DNA from: Bacillus cereus G9842
GTDB lineage: Bacteria; Bacillota; Bacilli; Bacillales; Bacillaceae_G
Direction: 5' to 3'
DNA length: 64,000 nucleotides
NCBI RefSeq assembly: GCF_000021305.1
Contig: NC_011772.1
Location: forward strand, 720,001-784,000
Below are positions 28,494-36,854 of this stretch, one piece after another. Positions within the stretch are counted from its first letter, which is position 1, and every line of letters starts with the position of its first letter. The position numbers and the translations under genes were made by a program. The notes beneath the pieces are model-generated. The model saw nothing but the letters and a program-made list of their open reading frames with translations, was not told the DNA's origin and did no database searches.

Positions 28494-28697
28494 ATGGAAA
28501 ATGTATATAAAGGACTTAGACATACTGGATTTATTATGATGTTTATTTTTGGTAGCGTATTTTTACTTCGCTGGTTTATTCATGATGAAATGTTATTAGA
28601 TCAACTTATTAGTTTTAGTGTGGGCATAGTAATGGTTATTTCATCAGTTTTCATTCAAAAGTATAGTAAAGAATTACAGGTAGAAGAGAAATATTAA
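28494..28697 (+). CDS. Small two-span membrane protein
   Basis: 67 residues. Two hydrophobic segments (about 11-29 and 36-56) are separated by a short acidic loop (HDEMLLDQ), with a charged tail (KYSKELQVEEKY). ATG at 28494 with GAAGAGG 8 nt upstream; GTG at 28485 is in frame but overlaps the ribosome site. Function unknown. Confidence 0.7.
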   Translation: MENVYKGLRHTGFIMMFIFGSVFLLRWFIHDEMLLDQLISFSVGIVMVISSVFIQKYSKELQVEEKY

Positions 28698-28759
28698 AAG
28701 GTTATAAGCTCCTTCATATTTTGGAGGGACCGTTATAGTTTGAATGATTGTTATAAAAG

Positions 28760-28797
28760 AAAAGTAGAGCATCGGATTTCGATGCTCTACTTTTTTA
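28760..28797. terminator. Bidirectional terminator
   Basis: AAAAGTAGAGCATCG / CGATGCTCTACTTTTT hairpin shared by the convergent small membrane protein gene and the purine permease gene. Confidence 0.88.
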
Positions 28798-30096
28798 ATG
28801 TGGTAAGAATATTAATTGATAAGCAAACAAAATTCCAAATACATATACAAGTGGGTGAACAGCACGGAATTTACCTTTTGCCACTTTCATAAGTGGGTAT
28901 GAAATAAATCCAAGAGCGATACCTGTTGCGATACTTGATGTAAGTGGCATGCTTAAGATTACTAAGAATGCTGGGAATGCTTCATCAAATGCGTCCCAAT
29001 CGATGTGGCGAACTGATCCCATCATAAGACTACCAACGATAATTAATGATGGTGCAGTAATAGCTGATACACCAGAAACGGCACTTACTAATGGTCCGAA
29101 GAATGCTGCTAGTGCGAATAAAACAGCTACTGTAACAGTTGTTAAACCAGTACGACCACCAGCTGCAACACCAGCAGATGATTCAATGTAAGCTGTTGAT
29201 GGTGTTGTTCCGAACATAGAACCGATTGTTGCTGAGAATGAGTCAGATAGAAGAGCTCGTTCTGCTTTTGGAAGCTTTCCGTCTTTCATAAATCCACCTT
29301 GTTGTGCAACGCCAAGTAATGTACCTGTTGTATCAAATAATGTAACAAGGAAGAATGAGAATACAACGCCGTATAATCCGTAGTTAATTACGTCAGATAC
29401 AGCAGTAATTGGATTTGAAACGATAATTCCTTCTGGTAATCCAGGCATTGATGTAACACCGTTTGAGAATGTTAATTGTCCTGTGAAGAAAGCGATAATA
29501 CCAGTTAATAGCATACCGATAAATAGTGCGCCATTTACATTTAAAGACATAAGGATAATAGTAATTCCAAGTCCAGCTAATGCTAGTAGAACTGGAGCAG
29601 AGTGAAGATCACCAAGTCCAACTAAGTTTGCATCATTTTTTGTAACGATACCTGTTAAACGTAAACCGATAAAGGCGATAAATAGCCCGATACCAGCAGT
29701 AATTGCATGTTTTAAGTTTTCAGGAATTGCTTCCATTAATTTTGTACGGAAAGATGTAAATGATAGCAAAATTAAAATCATACCTGCTACGAATACAGCA
29801 GAGAATGCAATTGCGAAAGTCATGCCTTCATGCGCTTTTACAACAGAGTAAGAGAAGTAAGCATTTAATCCCATACCTGGTGCAATTGCGATTGGTAAGT
29901 TTGTAAAGATCGCCATAAATAATGTTCCGACAACAGCAGCGATAATTGTTGCTGTAAATGCTTGTTCAAATGGAACACCTGCATCCCCAAGGATGACAGG
30001 GTTTACGACAATGATATATGCCATTGTTAAGAAGGTAATAATACCTGCCATAATTTCAGTTTTAATAGAAGTTTTATGTTTTGAAAGGTTAAACAT
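28795..30096 (-). CDS. NCS2-family purine permease (AzgA/PbuG-like)
   Basis: 433 residues, about 13 spans. GMGLNAYFSY near residue 75 and the GTTPSTAYIESSAGVAAGGRTG motif mark the AzgA branch, which imports hypoxanthine, guanine or adenine in B. subtilis (PbuG, PbuO). AAAGGATG precedes the ATG. No guanine riboswitch is seen upstream; two CGAA-containing PurBox-like sites are. Confidence 0.9.
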   Translation of the reverse strand: MFNLSKHKTSIKTEIMAGIITFLTMAYIIVVNPVILGDAGVPFEQAFTATIIAAVVGTLFMAIFTNLPIAIAPGMGLNAYFSYSVVKAHEGMTFAIAFSAVFVAGMILILLSFTSFRTKLMEAIPENLKHAITAGIGLFIAFIGLRLTGIVTKNDANLVGLGDLHSAPVLLALAGLGITIILMSLNVNGALFIGMLLTGIIAFFTGQLTFSNGVTSMPGLPEGIIVSNPITAVSDVINYGLYGVVFSFFLVTLFDTTGTLLGVAQQGGFMKDGKLPKAERALLSDSFSATIGSMFGTTPSTAYIESSAGVAAGGRTGLTTVTVAVLFALAAFFGPLVSAVSGVSAITAPSLIIVGSLMMGSVRHIDWDAFDEAFPAFLVILSMPLTSSIATGIALGFISYPLMKVAKGKFRAVHPLVYVFGILFAYQLIFLPH

Positions 30097-30112
30097 ATAA
30101 ACATCCTTTCTG

Positions 30113-30155
30113 TTTACGAATAATTTTCACAACAGTTATATATAATATTCGTTTT
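30113..30155. promoter_or_regulatory. Candidate PurR boxes of the purine permease gene
   Basis: TTTACGAATAAT (30113-30124) and, inverted, AAAACGAATATT (30144-30155 on the other strand) match the PurBox pattern AWWWCGAAYRWT with one mismatch or none. The gap is 19 nt, versus 16-17 nt known for B. subtilis PurR, so this is tentative. Confidence 0.4.
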
Positions 30156-30297
30156 TTAACTATTTTGCAATAGTTTTGTATAAAAAGTTTACAACAATTC
30201 ATATTTTGTGTCTTAAATTCGAATATTAATCGTAACTTGATGTGTGAATTTCAGTTTTTATTATGCACATTATAAGGAAAAGGAGTTGAAAGAAGCT

Positions 30298-31164
30298 ATG
30301 CCACAGCAAAAAAACTTTGTAACAATGCCAGCGCAACATCAAAATAAACAGCCTGGTATTGAATCATTAATGAATCCACTTCCGCAGTTTGAAGATTCAA
30401 ATTATAAAGGTAGCGAAAAGTTAAAAGGAAAGAATGTATTAATTACAGGGGGAGATAGTGGGATTGGACGAGCTGTTTCCATCGCTTTTGCGAAAGAGGG
30501 AGCAAATATTGCGATTGCTTATTTAGATGAGGAAGAAGATGCAAATGAGACGAAACAACGTGTTGAAAAAGAAGGAGTAAAGTGTGTATTGTTGCCGGGT
30601 GATTTAAGTGATGAACAGCATTGTAAAGATGTTGTTCAAGAGACCGTCCAGCAGCTAGGTAGTTTACAGGTTTTAGTAAATAATGTCGCGCAGCAATATC
30701 CGCAGCAAGGACTAGAGTATATTACAGCAGAACAGCTAGAAAAGACTTTTCGTATTAATATTTTTTCTTATTTTCACGTTACGAAAGCAGTACTTTCTCA
30801 TTTAAAACAAGGAGATGTCATTATAAATACGGCATCTATCGTTGCATATGAAGGAAATGAAACGTTAATTGATTATTCCGCAACAAAAGGAGCTATTGTT
30901 GCTTTTACAAGATCACTTTCTCAATCATTAGTACAAAAAGGAATTCGTGTAAATGGTGTTGCGCCGGGACCGATTTGGACACCGCTTATTCCATCGAGCT
31001 TTGATGAGAAGAAAGTCTCTCAGTTTGGGAGCAATGTCCCGATGCAAAGGCCTGGTCAACCATATGAGTTAGCGCCGGCATATGTATATTTAGCGTCTGG
31101 TGATTCTTCTTATGTTACGGGACAAATGATACATGTAAATGGGGGCGTTATTGTAAATGGATAG
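30298..31164 (+). CDS. SDR-family NAD(P)-dependent oxidoreductase
   Basis: 288 residues, classical short-chain dehydrogenase with an N-terminal extension (about 45 residues). The cofactor loop is ITGGDSGIGRAV, with NNVAQQ, active-site Ser in NTASIVAYEG, and catalytic YSATKGA (Tyr-x3-Lys). It resembles B. subtilis YhdF/general-stress SDRs. ATG at 30298; AAGGAG lies 14 nt upstream, a long spacing. Confidence 0.9.
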   Translation: MPQQKNFVTMPAQHQNKQPGIESLMNPLPQFEDSNYKGSEKLKGKNVLITGGDSGIGRAVSIAFAKEGANIAIAYLDEEEDANETKQRVEKEGVKCVLLPGDLSDEQHCKDVVQETVQQLGSLQVLVNNVAQQYPQQGLEYITAEQLEKTFRINIFSYFHVTKAVLSHLKQGDVIINTASIVAYEGNETLIDYSATKGAIVAFTRSLSQSLVQKGIRVNGVAPGPIWTPLIPSSFDEKKVSQFGSNVPMQRPGQPYELAPAYVYLASGDSSYVTGQMIHVNGGVIVNG

Positions 31165-31230
31165 TTTTCATTTATAAGAGCAAAGTAAAGCTAATTACAA
31201 TTATTATGGTGAGCGCTAGGGGGGATATAG

Positions 31231-31992
31231 GTGAAAAGGGTATGTTTCGTTTTACTATTATTTTTCTTCCTACCGGTTAGTGCTTTTGCTGATACAGATC
31301 ATTTAATATTAGTGAATCTTACCACAAACCAGTTGTCTTTTTTTGAGAATGGAAATTACACAAAAACATTTCCAGTAACGACTGGAAGAGATCGTACACC
31401 TACGCCTGAAGGTAATTTTTGTATTATAACTAAATTTAAAAATAAAGAATACCATCGAAAAAAAATAGCTGGGGGTGCACCGAATAACCCTCTTGGTACG
31501 AGATGGCTTGGGCTAGATAAGAATGAATATGCGATTCACGGGACAAATCGGGAATGGACGATTGGAAGTAGGGAATCAAATGGCTGTATTCGCATGCATG
31601 ACAGGGATATACAATGGTTATATGACCGAGTACAATTACAAACAAAAGTAATCATTTCTCGTTTTCATACGAGCCCCGAATATGAAGCGAATAAGCTTGG
31701 TTATCGCGTTGTGAGCTGGAATGGACGAAAAATAGAAGAAGAACAAATTGGAGTACTTACGTTAGTAGACCGCGCAGATATATATTGGCAAGAACCAAAT
31801 GGACAGTTAACGAAAGTGAAAACGGTATTGCCGAACGAAAGATATCCAGTGTACTCAAAGCGAAAAGATGGAATATATTATATAGGAAACAATTCGTATA
31901 TTATAGATGAAACAGGAGAGAAAATTCGTTACGAGCAAATTCCTTCTTCGATCTTAAGTAATATATATAAACGGAAATACAATGTTCCGTAA
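31231..31992 (+). CDS. L,D-transpeptidase (YkuD family), exported
   Basis: 253 residues. A signal peptide (cleavage near SAFA-DTD) is followed by a YkuD domain with the catalytic HGTNREWTIGSRESNGCIRM; the nucleophile is Cys 119. It forms or edits 3-3 peptide cross-links in the wall. The C-terminal 90 residues form an extra domain with no known motif. GTG start after GGGGGGATATAG. Confidence 0.92.
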   Translation: MKRVCFVLLLFFFLPVSAFADTDHLILVNLTTNQLSFFENGNYTKTFPVTTGRDRTPTPEGNFCIITKFKNKEYHRKKIAGGAPNNPLGTRWLGLDKNEYAIHGTNREWTIGSRESNGCIRMHDRDIQWLYDRVQLQTKVIISRFHTSPEYEANKLGYRVVSWNGRKIEEEQIGVLTLVDRADIYWQEPNGQLTKVKTVLPNERYPVYSKRKDGIYYIGNNSYIIDETGEKIRYEQIPSSILSNIYKRKYNVP

Positions 31993-32095
31993 TGGCTACC
32001 GTATTACAGACGGTAGCTTATTTATACTTGGAGTTTAACTGCAACTATTGTATTTTGCTGAATATAATACAGTACAGATAGGGGGCGGTTATATT

Positions 32096-32347
32096 ATGAA
32101 AAGTGAATTTGCGTTTAAAGTTTTCTTAGTAACGACCTGTTTATTTATCGTGTATTTATATGCGTTTCTCGTCTTTTCTTTTTATGTTCCATATGTTGAT
32201 TTAATATTATTCTTCGGATTTATTTGGGCGTTTGTGAAAGCGAGGGAAGGAGAGAAGAGTATATATCGGCGCATTACCCTATGCGGGACGGCCGTTCTCG
32301 TTATTTTATATTTTTTTATTATGCATGATTTTTGGAGAGGGATGTAA
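32096..32347 (+). CDS. Small membrane protein
   Basis: 83 residues, three hydrophobic segments (about 7-30, 33-46, 61-77), with a basic charged loop (KAREGEKSIYRR) between the second and third. ATG at 32096 after GGGGGCGG. No family recognised. Confidence 0.7.
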   Translation: MKSEFAFKVFLVTTCLFIVYLYAFLVFSFYVPYVDLILFFGFIWAFVKAREGEKSIYRRITLCGTAVLVILYFFIMHDFWRGM

Positions 32348-32378
32348 AAAAGCATACGATGAATCGTATGCTTTTTAT
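32346..32378 (+). terminator. Terminator
   Basis: AAAAAGCATACGAT / ATCGTATGCTTTTT hairpin between the small membrane protein gene and the convergent DUF1540 gene. Confidence 0.85.
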
Positions 32379-32380
32379 GT

Positions 32381-32596
32381 TTAATATTTAGGCTTAAATG
32401 TATGACAACAAGTCTCTACACTCGTTGCTACAGAACTTTCTAGCGTCTCGTTTGTTAAAACAGCAGCTGTATATGAATCATTTTCAGTTTGACCAGTTTC
32501 ATCTGCATCAGGCTGAACGACGATCGCACTTGCTTGACAAAAGTTACCTTGTCCCCAAAAAGAACAGTTGGAAACAGAACATCTTACTTCTGGCAT
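32381..32596 (-). CDS. DUF1540 Cys-rich protein
   Basis: 71 residues. DUF1540 pattern: CSVSNCSFWGQGNFCQASAI at the N terminus and TCCHTF near the C terminus. The five Cys suggest metal binding. Proteins of this type are often seen in sporulating Firmicutes. GGAGGGGG precedes the start. Confidence 0.85.
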   Translation of the reverse strand: MPEVRCSVSNCSFWGQGNFCQASAIVVQPDADETGQTENDSYTAAVLTNETLESSVATSVETCCHTFKPKY

Positions 32597-32668
32597 AAAA
32601 CCCCCTCCTTATACATTAGTGTGGGATTTTACGCCCATTTCATGTGTAGAAGGAGTTTCCTTTTCTCG

Positions 32669-33121
32669 TTACTTTTTCGTTTGCTCAAGCCATTCTTTTA
32701 ATTTGTCTTTTGGCTGTTCACCGCTAATACGGCTTACTTCTTTGCCATCTTTAAAATGAATGATTGTTGGTGTACCTTGAATTTTATATTCATCCCAAGG
32801 AGCATCTAATTTTTCAATATCCATAACTTTCATATCAACGTTCAAGTCTTTAGCCATCGGCACTACGACAGGAGATAATTTTTGGCAATGAACGCAAGAT
32901 GTTTGATAAAAGTATACTGTTTCTTCTTTTTTCTCTTTTAAGTTCTTTTGAAGATCTGAAAGAGAGATTTTATTTGTGTAGTAGTCAGAACCGTTTGTCT
33001 TACTTTCAGTAGGATTATCAATTTTTTGGCTAGTAGCATTTTTTTCTTCCATTTGTGTTACTGCAAAAATTGCCACGAACAAGGCGATAATAATACCACC
33101 AAATATAAGCATTTTTTTCAT
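32669..33121 (-). CDS. Thioredoxin-like protein, membrane-anchored
   Basis: 150 residues. One N-terminal membrane anchor (about 4-22) and an outward thioredoxin fold with the redox motif CVHC (about residues 76-79) and cis-Pro loop GTPTIIHF. Twelve nt downstream of bdbC on the same strand, so it is likely the partner thiol-disulfide oxidoreductase that BdbC re-oxidises. Confidence 0.9.
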   Translation of the reverse strand: MKKMLIFGGIIIALFVAIFAVTQMEEKNATSQKIDNPTESKTNGSDYYTNKISLSDLQKNLKEKKEETVYFYQTSCVHCQKLSPVVVPMAKDLNVDMKVMDIEKLDAPWDEYKIQGTPTIIHFKDGKEVSRISGEQPKDKLKEWLEQTKK

Positions 33122-33133
33122 TCTTTCATCTCC

Positions 33134-33553
33134 TTATTTGTTTTTGATGACAATAAAGCTACAAACAGCGATTGTAATAAAGCCGATAAGTGCTAAAAAC
33201 GGGATTGTCACAAAGCCGAACCAGTTTATGTATTCTCCCGTACATGGTACACGTCCACAAGCTGCCCCAGCTGCTGAAAATGCTGCGACTTTTTGAATTG
33301 CATAGTGATATAAAGAAATACAAGCGCCAATAGTTGCGATTGGTAAAGAATAACTTGCGATGCGATAGTCTTTCTTTGCTACAGCAATACCAAGCCATAA
33401 AACGAATGGATACATAAAAATGCGTTGATACCAACAAAGGACACAAGGCTCAAATTTCATGATTTCGGAAAAGTACAGACTTCCTAGTGTAGCGATAAAA
33501 GAAGCTCCCCATGCGGTAAGTAAAGCATATTCTTGCTTTTTTTCTCGTCCCAT
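33134..33553 (-). CDS. bdbC: Disulfide bond formation protein BdbC (DsbB family)
   Basis: 139 residues, four membrane spans. Quinone-side Cys pair CVLC followed by WYQRIFMYP, and a second pair C...C in GAACGRVPCTGEY, as in DsbB. It passes electrons from secreted-protein thiols to quinone. AGAGAGG before the ATG. Confidence 0.94.
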   Translation of the reverse strand: MGREKKQEYALLTAWGASFIATLGSLYFSEIMKFEPCVLCWYQRIFMYPFVLWLGIAVAKKDYRIASYSLPIATIGACISLYHYAIQKVAAFSAAGAACGRVPCTGEYINWFGFVTIPFLALIGFITIAVCSFIVIKNK

Positions 33554-33683
33554 ATTTTATACCTCTCTTATAATAGTTACATACTAAATTATAGTATGAA
33601 GTGGTATAGAAAAGAAAGAAAAAATATGTTTATCAATAAAAGTTTTATAAGAGGAAACTTTTATTGGTATTAATATTTTAAAA

Positions 33684-33715
33684 AAGCGCCATTCTCCTAA
33701 AGAGAATAGCGCTAT
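33684..33715 (-). terminator. Terminator-like hairpin
   Basis: AGCGCCATTCTC / GAGAATAGCGCT, downstream of the YhdB-like gene on the minus strand; A-run on the plus strand reads as T-run on the minus. Confidence 0.7.
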
Positions 33716-33718
33716 ATT

Positions 33719-33967
33719 TTACATTTGAATTTGCTCTACTTCTTCTACATGCGACTTTTGGGATGCATGGTCAATATATTGAAATAGGAGCTGCAGTTGT
33801 TTATCAACTTCTGGTAGTTCTTTGCTGTATTGATAAGCGTGTAAAAAATGCTCAATACGCTTAGAAAATAATTGATCGTTCGTTTGAACCATGAGAACGA
33901 GTAATTTATCCCAATTACAGCAATACGTGTAATAGAGAGCTTTATCATAGTCGTTATATGTTTGCAC
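33719..33967 (-). CDS. YhdB-like small protein
   Basis: 82 residues, soluble, helical, rich in Tyr and His. The start (YNDYDKALYYTYCCNWDKLLVLM) and the KRIEHFLHAYQYSKELP segment resemble my memory of B. subtilis YhdB, whose function is unknown. AAGGAGGGTAC lies upstream of the ATG. Confidence 0.7.
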   Translation of the reverse strand: MQTYNDYDKALYYTYCCNWDKLLVLMVQTNDQLFSKRIEHFLHAYQYSKELPEVDKQLQLLFQYIDHASQKSHVEEVEQIQM

Positions 33968-34062
33968 TGTGTACCCTCCTTACCGAGAGTTATATATAGT
34001 GTGTGATAAGTAAGGAGAAATACACTTGAAAGAATTTGTTAAGAAAAAAAGAGAATGAAAAG

Positions 34063-34090
34063 AAAAAACGAGGAATTCCCTCGTTTTTTA
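34063..34090. terminator. Terminator of the PCYCGC lipoprotein gene
   Basis: AAAAAACGAGG / CCCTCGTTTTTT hairpin, overlapping the 3' end of the minus-strand gene. Confidence 0.75.
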
Positions 34091-34600
34091 AGCTTTTGGC
34101 ATTGGCGTAGGTGTTGGTTTGCCATAGCCTTCTTTGTATTTATTATCGATATAGTTACGAATTTCAAGCGTTGATTTTCCTTTTTGTTTCATGGAAGCAG
34201 ATTCAACTGCGATTTCTAGGCAATTGACGCAAGTCGTTGCGTGGGAATCCCAAACAACTTCACCATTCTTTTTAATTTCACGAATAAAGCAGTTTTTATT
34301 ATTTTTATGTCCTACACTTTCACCGCAACCACAATAGCATGGAATCCAATCTAATAGCTCTGCATTTTGCCCAGCGACGGTGTAAATATCTTTCATTTGT
34401 GGATCAAGCTTATCTAGGAAGGTCGGAAGTGTGTCGACTCCTTTTGTTTTCTCTTGAATGTCAGCTTGTTGAGTGTGGGATGCATGGTCATGTTCTTCTT
34501 TTTTTGATTCAGAAGATTTTTGGTCATTTGTACCAGTACTTCCGCATCCAGCAAGAATTAAGCTTAGTACTGCAAGTAAAGAAAATACATACTTTTTCAT
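34088..34600 (-). CDS. PCYCGC-motif lipoprotein
   Basis: 170 residues. The lipobox LAGC puts an acylated Cys near residue 19. A His/Asp/Lys-rich linker (EEHDHASH) is followed by the PCYCGC motif in WIPCYCGCGESVGHKNNKNC and a later TTCVNCLEIA, giving a Cys-rich domain of metal- or thiol-binding character. Function unknown; located near the disulfide-forming pair, though 500 bp apart. Confidence 0.9.
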   Translation of the reverse strand: MKKYVFSLLAVLSLILAGCGSTGTNDQKSSESKKEEHDHASHTQQADIQEKTKGVDTLPTFLDKLDPQMKDIYTVAGQNAELLDWIPCYCGCGESVGHKNNKNCFIREIKKNGEVVWDSHATTCVNCLEIAVESASMKQKGKSTLEIRNYIDNKYKEGYGKPTPTPMPKA

Positions 34601-34645
34601 TCGCTTGTCCCCTTTACAAATGTATTAATCAAATTGTATCAGAGA

Positions 34646-35755
34646 TTATGGAGTGTCGGGTGAAGATTTTTTCGACTGATTTTTGAAACGCCATCTTAGC
34701 GAATGAAATAGAAATAAAATTGGGATATAAGCGTATACAATATATAAACCCGCTTGAGATAGTACGGTATTTAATGTATTGATACTTTCACGGTTTGTGA
34801 AAAGCAGAGAAGCTGAAAATATGATGAAAATAAAAAACGGTAATGTAAATTTAAATGAAATATGAAAGGAACGCTTCATCGTTTGACATGATGACCAAAT
34901 GGTTAAGCAAAGGTTTGGTAAAATAATTAAAAACCAAACGAAAATAATAATATATTCAAAACGCTGAATAAAAGGAACTTTAATTATTTTTAACATTGTT
35001 AAAGTAGGCCAAATAGTACGGTTTAATTGACCCTCACTATAATACATAAAGGATACGATAGCTAAAACTACATAAATTAAGGTGCTAAAAGCAATTCCAG
35101 CATGGGCCCATCGTTTTAAAGATTTTCCTTTTTCAATAAAGGGATAAAAGATAAGAATTGTTTCAAACCCCAGAAATTCCAATGCGGAGTGCTTTGCAGA
35201 TATAAGCATGTCAAAAGGTGAATGCGTAAAAATAGGTAAAATATTACGGAAATGTGCATACTTCATTGGATAAATTAAAAAAAATATCACGAAAATAGGA
35301 AGCACAATACCCCAAAAGCATATCCCTGTCACAGAGCGGAAGCCGCCTTTTATAATGTAGTAAGTGACTAATAAAAACATAAGGGTAAGTTTCCATAACT
35401 TAATGGTAGGGAAAATCCAAACTTGTATCACTTCCATATATGTACGAAGAACAGTAAGGCAAAATAATAAGCAATAAAGAGTGAAAATTACAGAAAATAT
35501 AGAGCCAATCCATTTTCCAAAGGTTGTTGTATGAATGCTAATTAAATCTCCGTCTTTTTCAAGCATTTTTAACATACAAACCAGTACAATATGAGTTGCA
35601 ATTCCCGCAATAATAAGAGAAATCCAGGCATCATAACCAGCGTTTTTTAAAATTACACGTTGATATCCGAGAATTCCTATACCAATCTGGAGAGAATGCA
35701 ATAAAATAAATGCAAAATATGGAGAGACAGTTTTTGATGTATTCATTGTATTCAT
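34646..35755 (-). CDS. Spore germination receptor B subunit (GerAB family)
   Basis: 369 residues, ten predicted spans, APC/amino-acid-permease-like endospore germination family. Last gene of a three-gene A-C-B receptor operon, 16 nt after the C gene. The B subunit is thought to bind the germinant. A position near kdp recalls B. cereus gerR, but this needs comparison. Confidence 0.9.
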   Translation of the reverse strand: MNTMNTSKTVSPYFAFILLHSLQIGIGILGYQRVILKNAGYDAWISLIIAGIATHIVLVCMLKMLEKDGDLISIHTTTFGKWIGSIFSVIFTLYCLLFCLTVLRTYMEVIQVWIFPTIKLWKLTLMFLLVTYYIIKGGFRSVTGICFWGIVLPIFVIFFLIYPMKYAHFRNILPIFTHSPFDMLISAKHSALEFLGFETILIFYPFIEKGKSLKRWAHAGIAFSTLIYVVLAIVSFMYYSEGQLNRTIWPTLTMLKIIKVPFIQRFEYIIIFVWFLIILPNLCLTIWSSCQTMKRSFHISFKFTLPFFIFIIFSASLLFTNRESINTLNTVLSQAGLYIVYAYIPILFLFHSLRWRFKNQSKKSSPDTP

Positions 35756-35771
35756 TGCTCATTTCACCTCA

Positions 35772-36854
35772 CTATTCACCGATTCCAGATTGTACAATAT
35801 TAAGATCTAAATTTATATCTACTGCTACATTTTTATACATATTTCGAATTTGTTTTATATTCCATTTTCTCGTATGGCTTCTAATTTCATCTCGTATTCC
35901 TAAAGGATCAATTTCCTTTTCTTGAAATTGTTTTATTAAATCTTCGCAGTCTTTTTCAACATTTCGTTCAATTTGTTTTCTTATATAGTTGATATTTGTT
36001 TTTTTTCTTAAATCAATCCAATTGGGGGAGTTTTTAATTAATCCATTTAATTTTAAATGGATTTTTACTTTTGGTATGTCGCCAGTTTGATCTATATCAT
36101 ACTTGTTTTCTCCAGCTAAGTTTTGTATAACAACCATACCTTTATGCTTATCTTTTTTTATTGCTGCTTCGTAACGTCCATTTTTCGTAGGATTAATAAG
36201 TAATTTTGCTAAAACAGAATGTCTTTTATCTGTATACATGACTACTTTATCGCCTTTTAAAAAGGCAAGTCCTTTGACAGCGATAGAATGATTATCGTCC
36301 ATTTTAATATAAGGAACATAGGCATCACATACAGAAGAGTAATAATTATATAAAAAAATGTTTAATGTGGTTTGTGGAATGTTCTCATTTCGTATATTTT
36401 GCTCGAGTAAATCGGCAATATATAAAGACCCATTTTTTTTTCCGTAATTTAAAAGCTCTTCAGCCGATCCATCTACAATTGCTAGTTGTACATCACGCCC
36501 GATATTTGGGTCACGTTGTAAGTTAGTAATAATTTCTCCCATTCCGCGTTCTCCTAGCGTTTTTCCAAATAGGACGACACGCATTTGACCTACAACGACA
36601 TTGTGAGGAGATTTCGCATTTAATCGTGAAGCGATTGTTTCAAGGGAACGAGCAGATGTTGATTGCGTCTCTGGCTTAGACTTTACACCATGTGTGTATT
36701 CAGGGAATAAGATAGTTCCTTGGAATCTTTTGTTTTTTGTGATGTCAAATCCAGCAATATGAATAATACGCTGTGTATCCACTATATAGGTTTGTGTACA
36801 GCCAGTTTGTAAAATGAAGAAGATAATGATAAGGTGCAATAAAATTTTTTTCAT
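35772..36854 (-). CDS. Spore germination lipoprotein C subunit (GerAC family)
   Basis: 360 residues. Lipobox LQTGC (about residue 18), followed by the Ger(x)C fold. The GTILFPEY and ARSLETIASRLNAKSPHNVVVGQMRVVLFGKTLGERG regions are typical. Required for receptor function at the inner spore membrane. It overlaps the A gene by 4 nt (ATGA). Confidence 0.92.
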   Translation of the reverse strand: MKKILLHLIIIFFILQTGCTQTYIVDTQRIIHIAGFDITKNKRFQGTILFPEYTHGVKSKPETQSTSARSLETIASRLNAKSPHNVVVGQMRVVLFGKTLGERGMGEIITNLQRDPNIGRDVQLAIVDGSAEELLNYGKKNGSLYIADLLEQNIRNENIPQTTLNIFLYNYYSSVCDAYVPYIKMDDNHSIAVKGLAFLKGDKVVMYTDKRHSVLAKLLINPTKNGRYEAAIKKDKHKGMVVIQNLAGENKYDIDQTGDIPKVKIHLKLNGLIKNSPNWIDLRKKTNINYIRKQIERNVEKDCEDLIKQFQEKEIDPLGIRDEIRSHTRKWNIKQIRNMYKNVAVDINLDLNIVQSGIGE

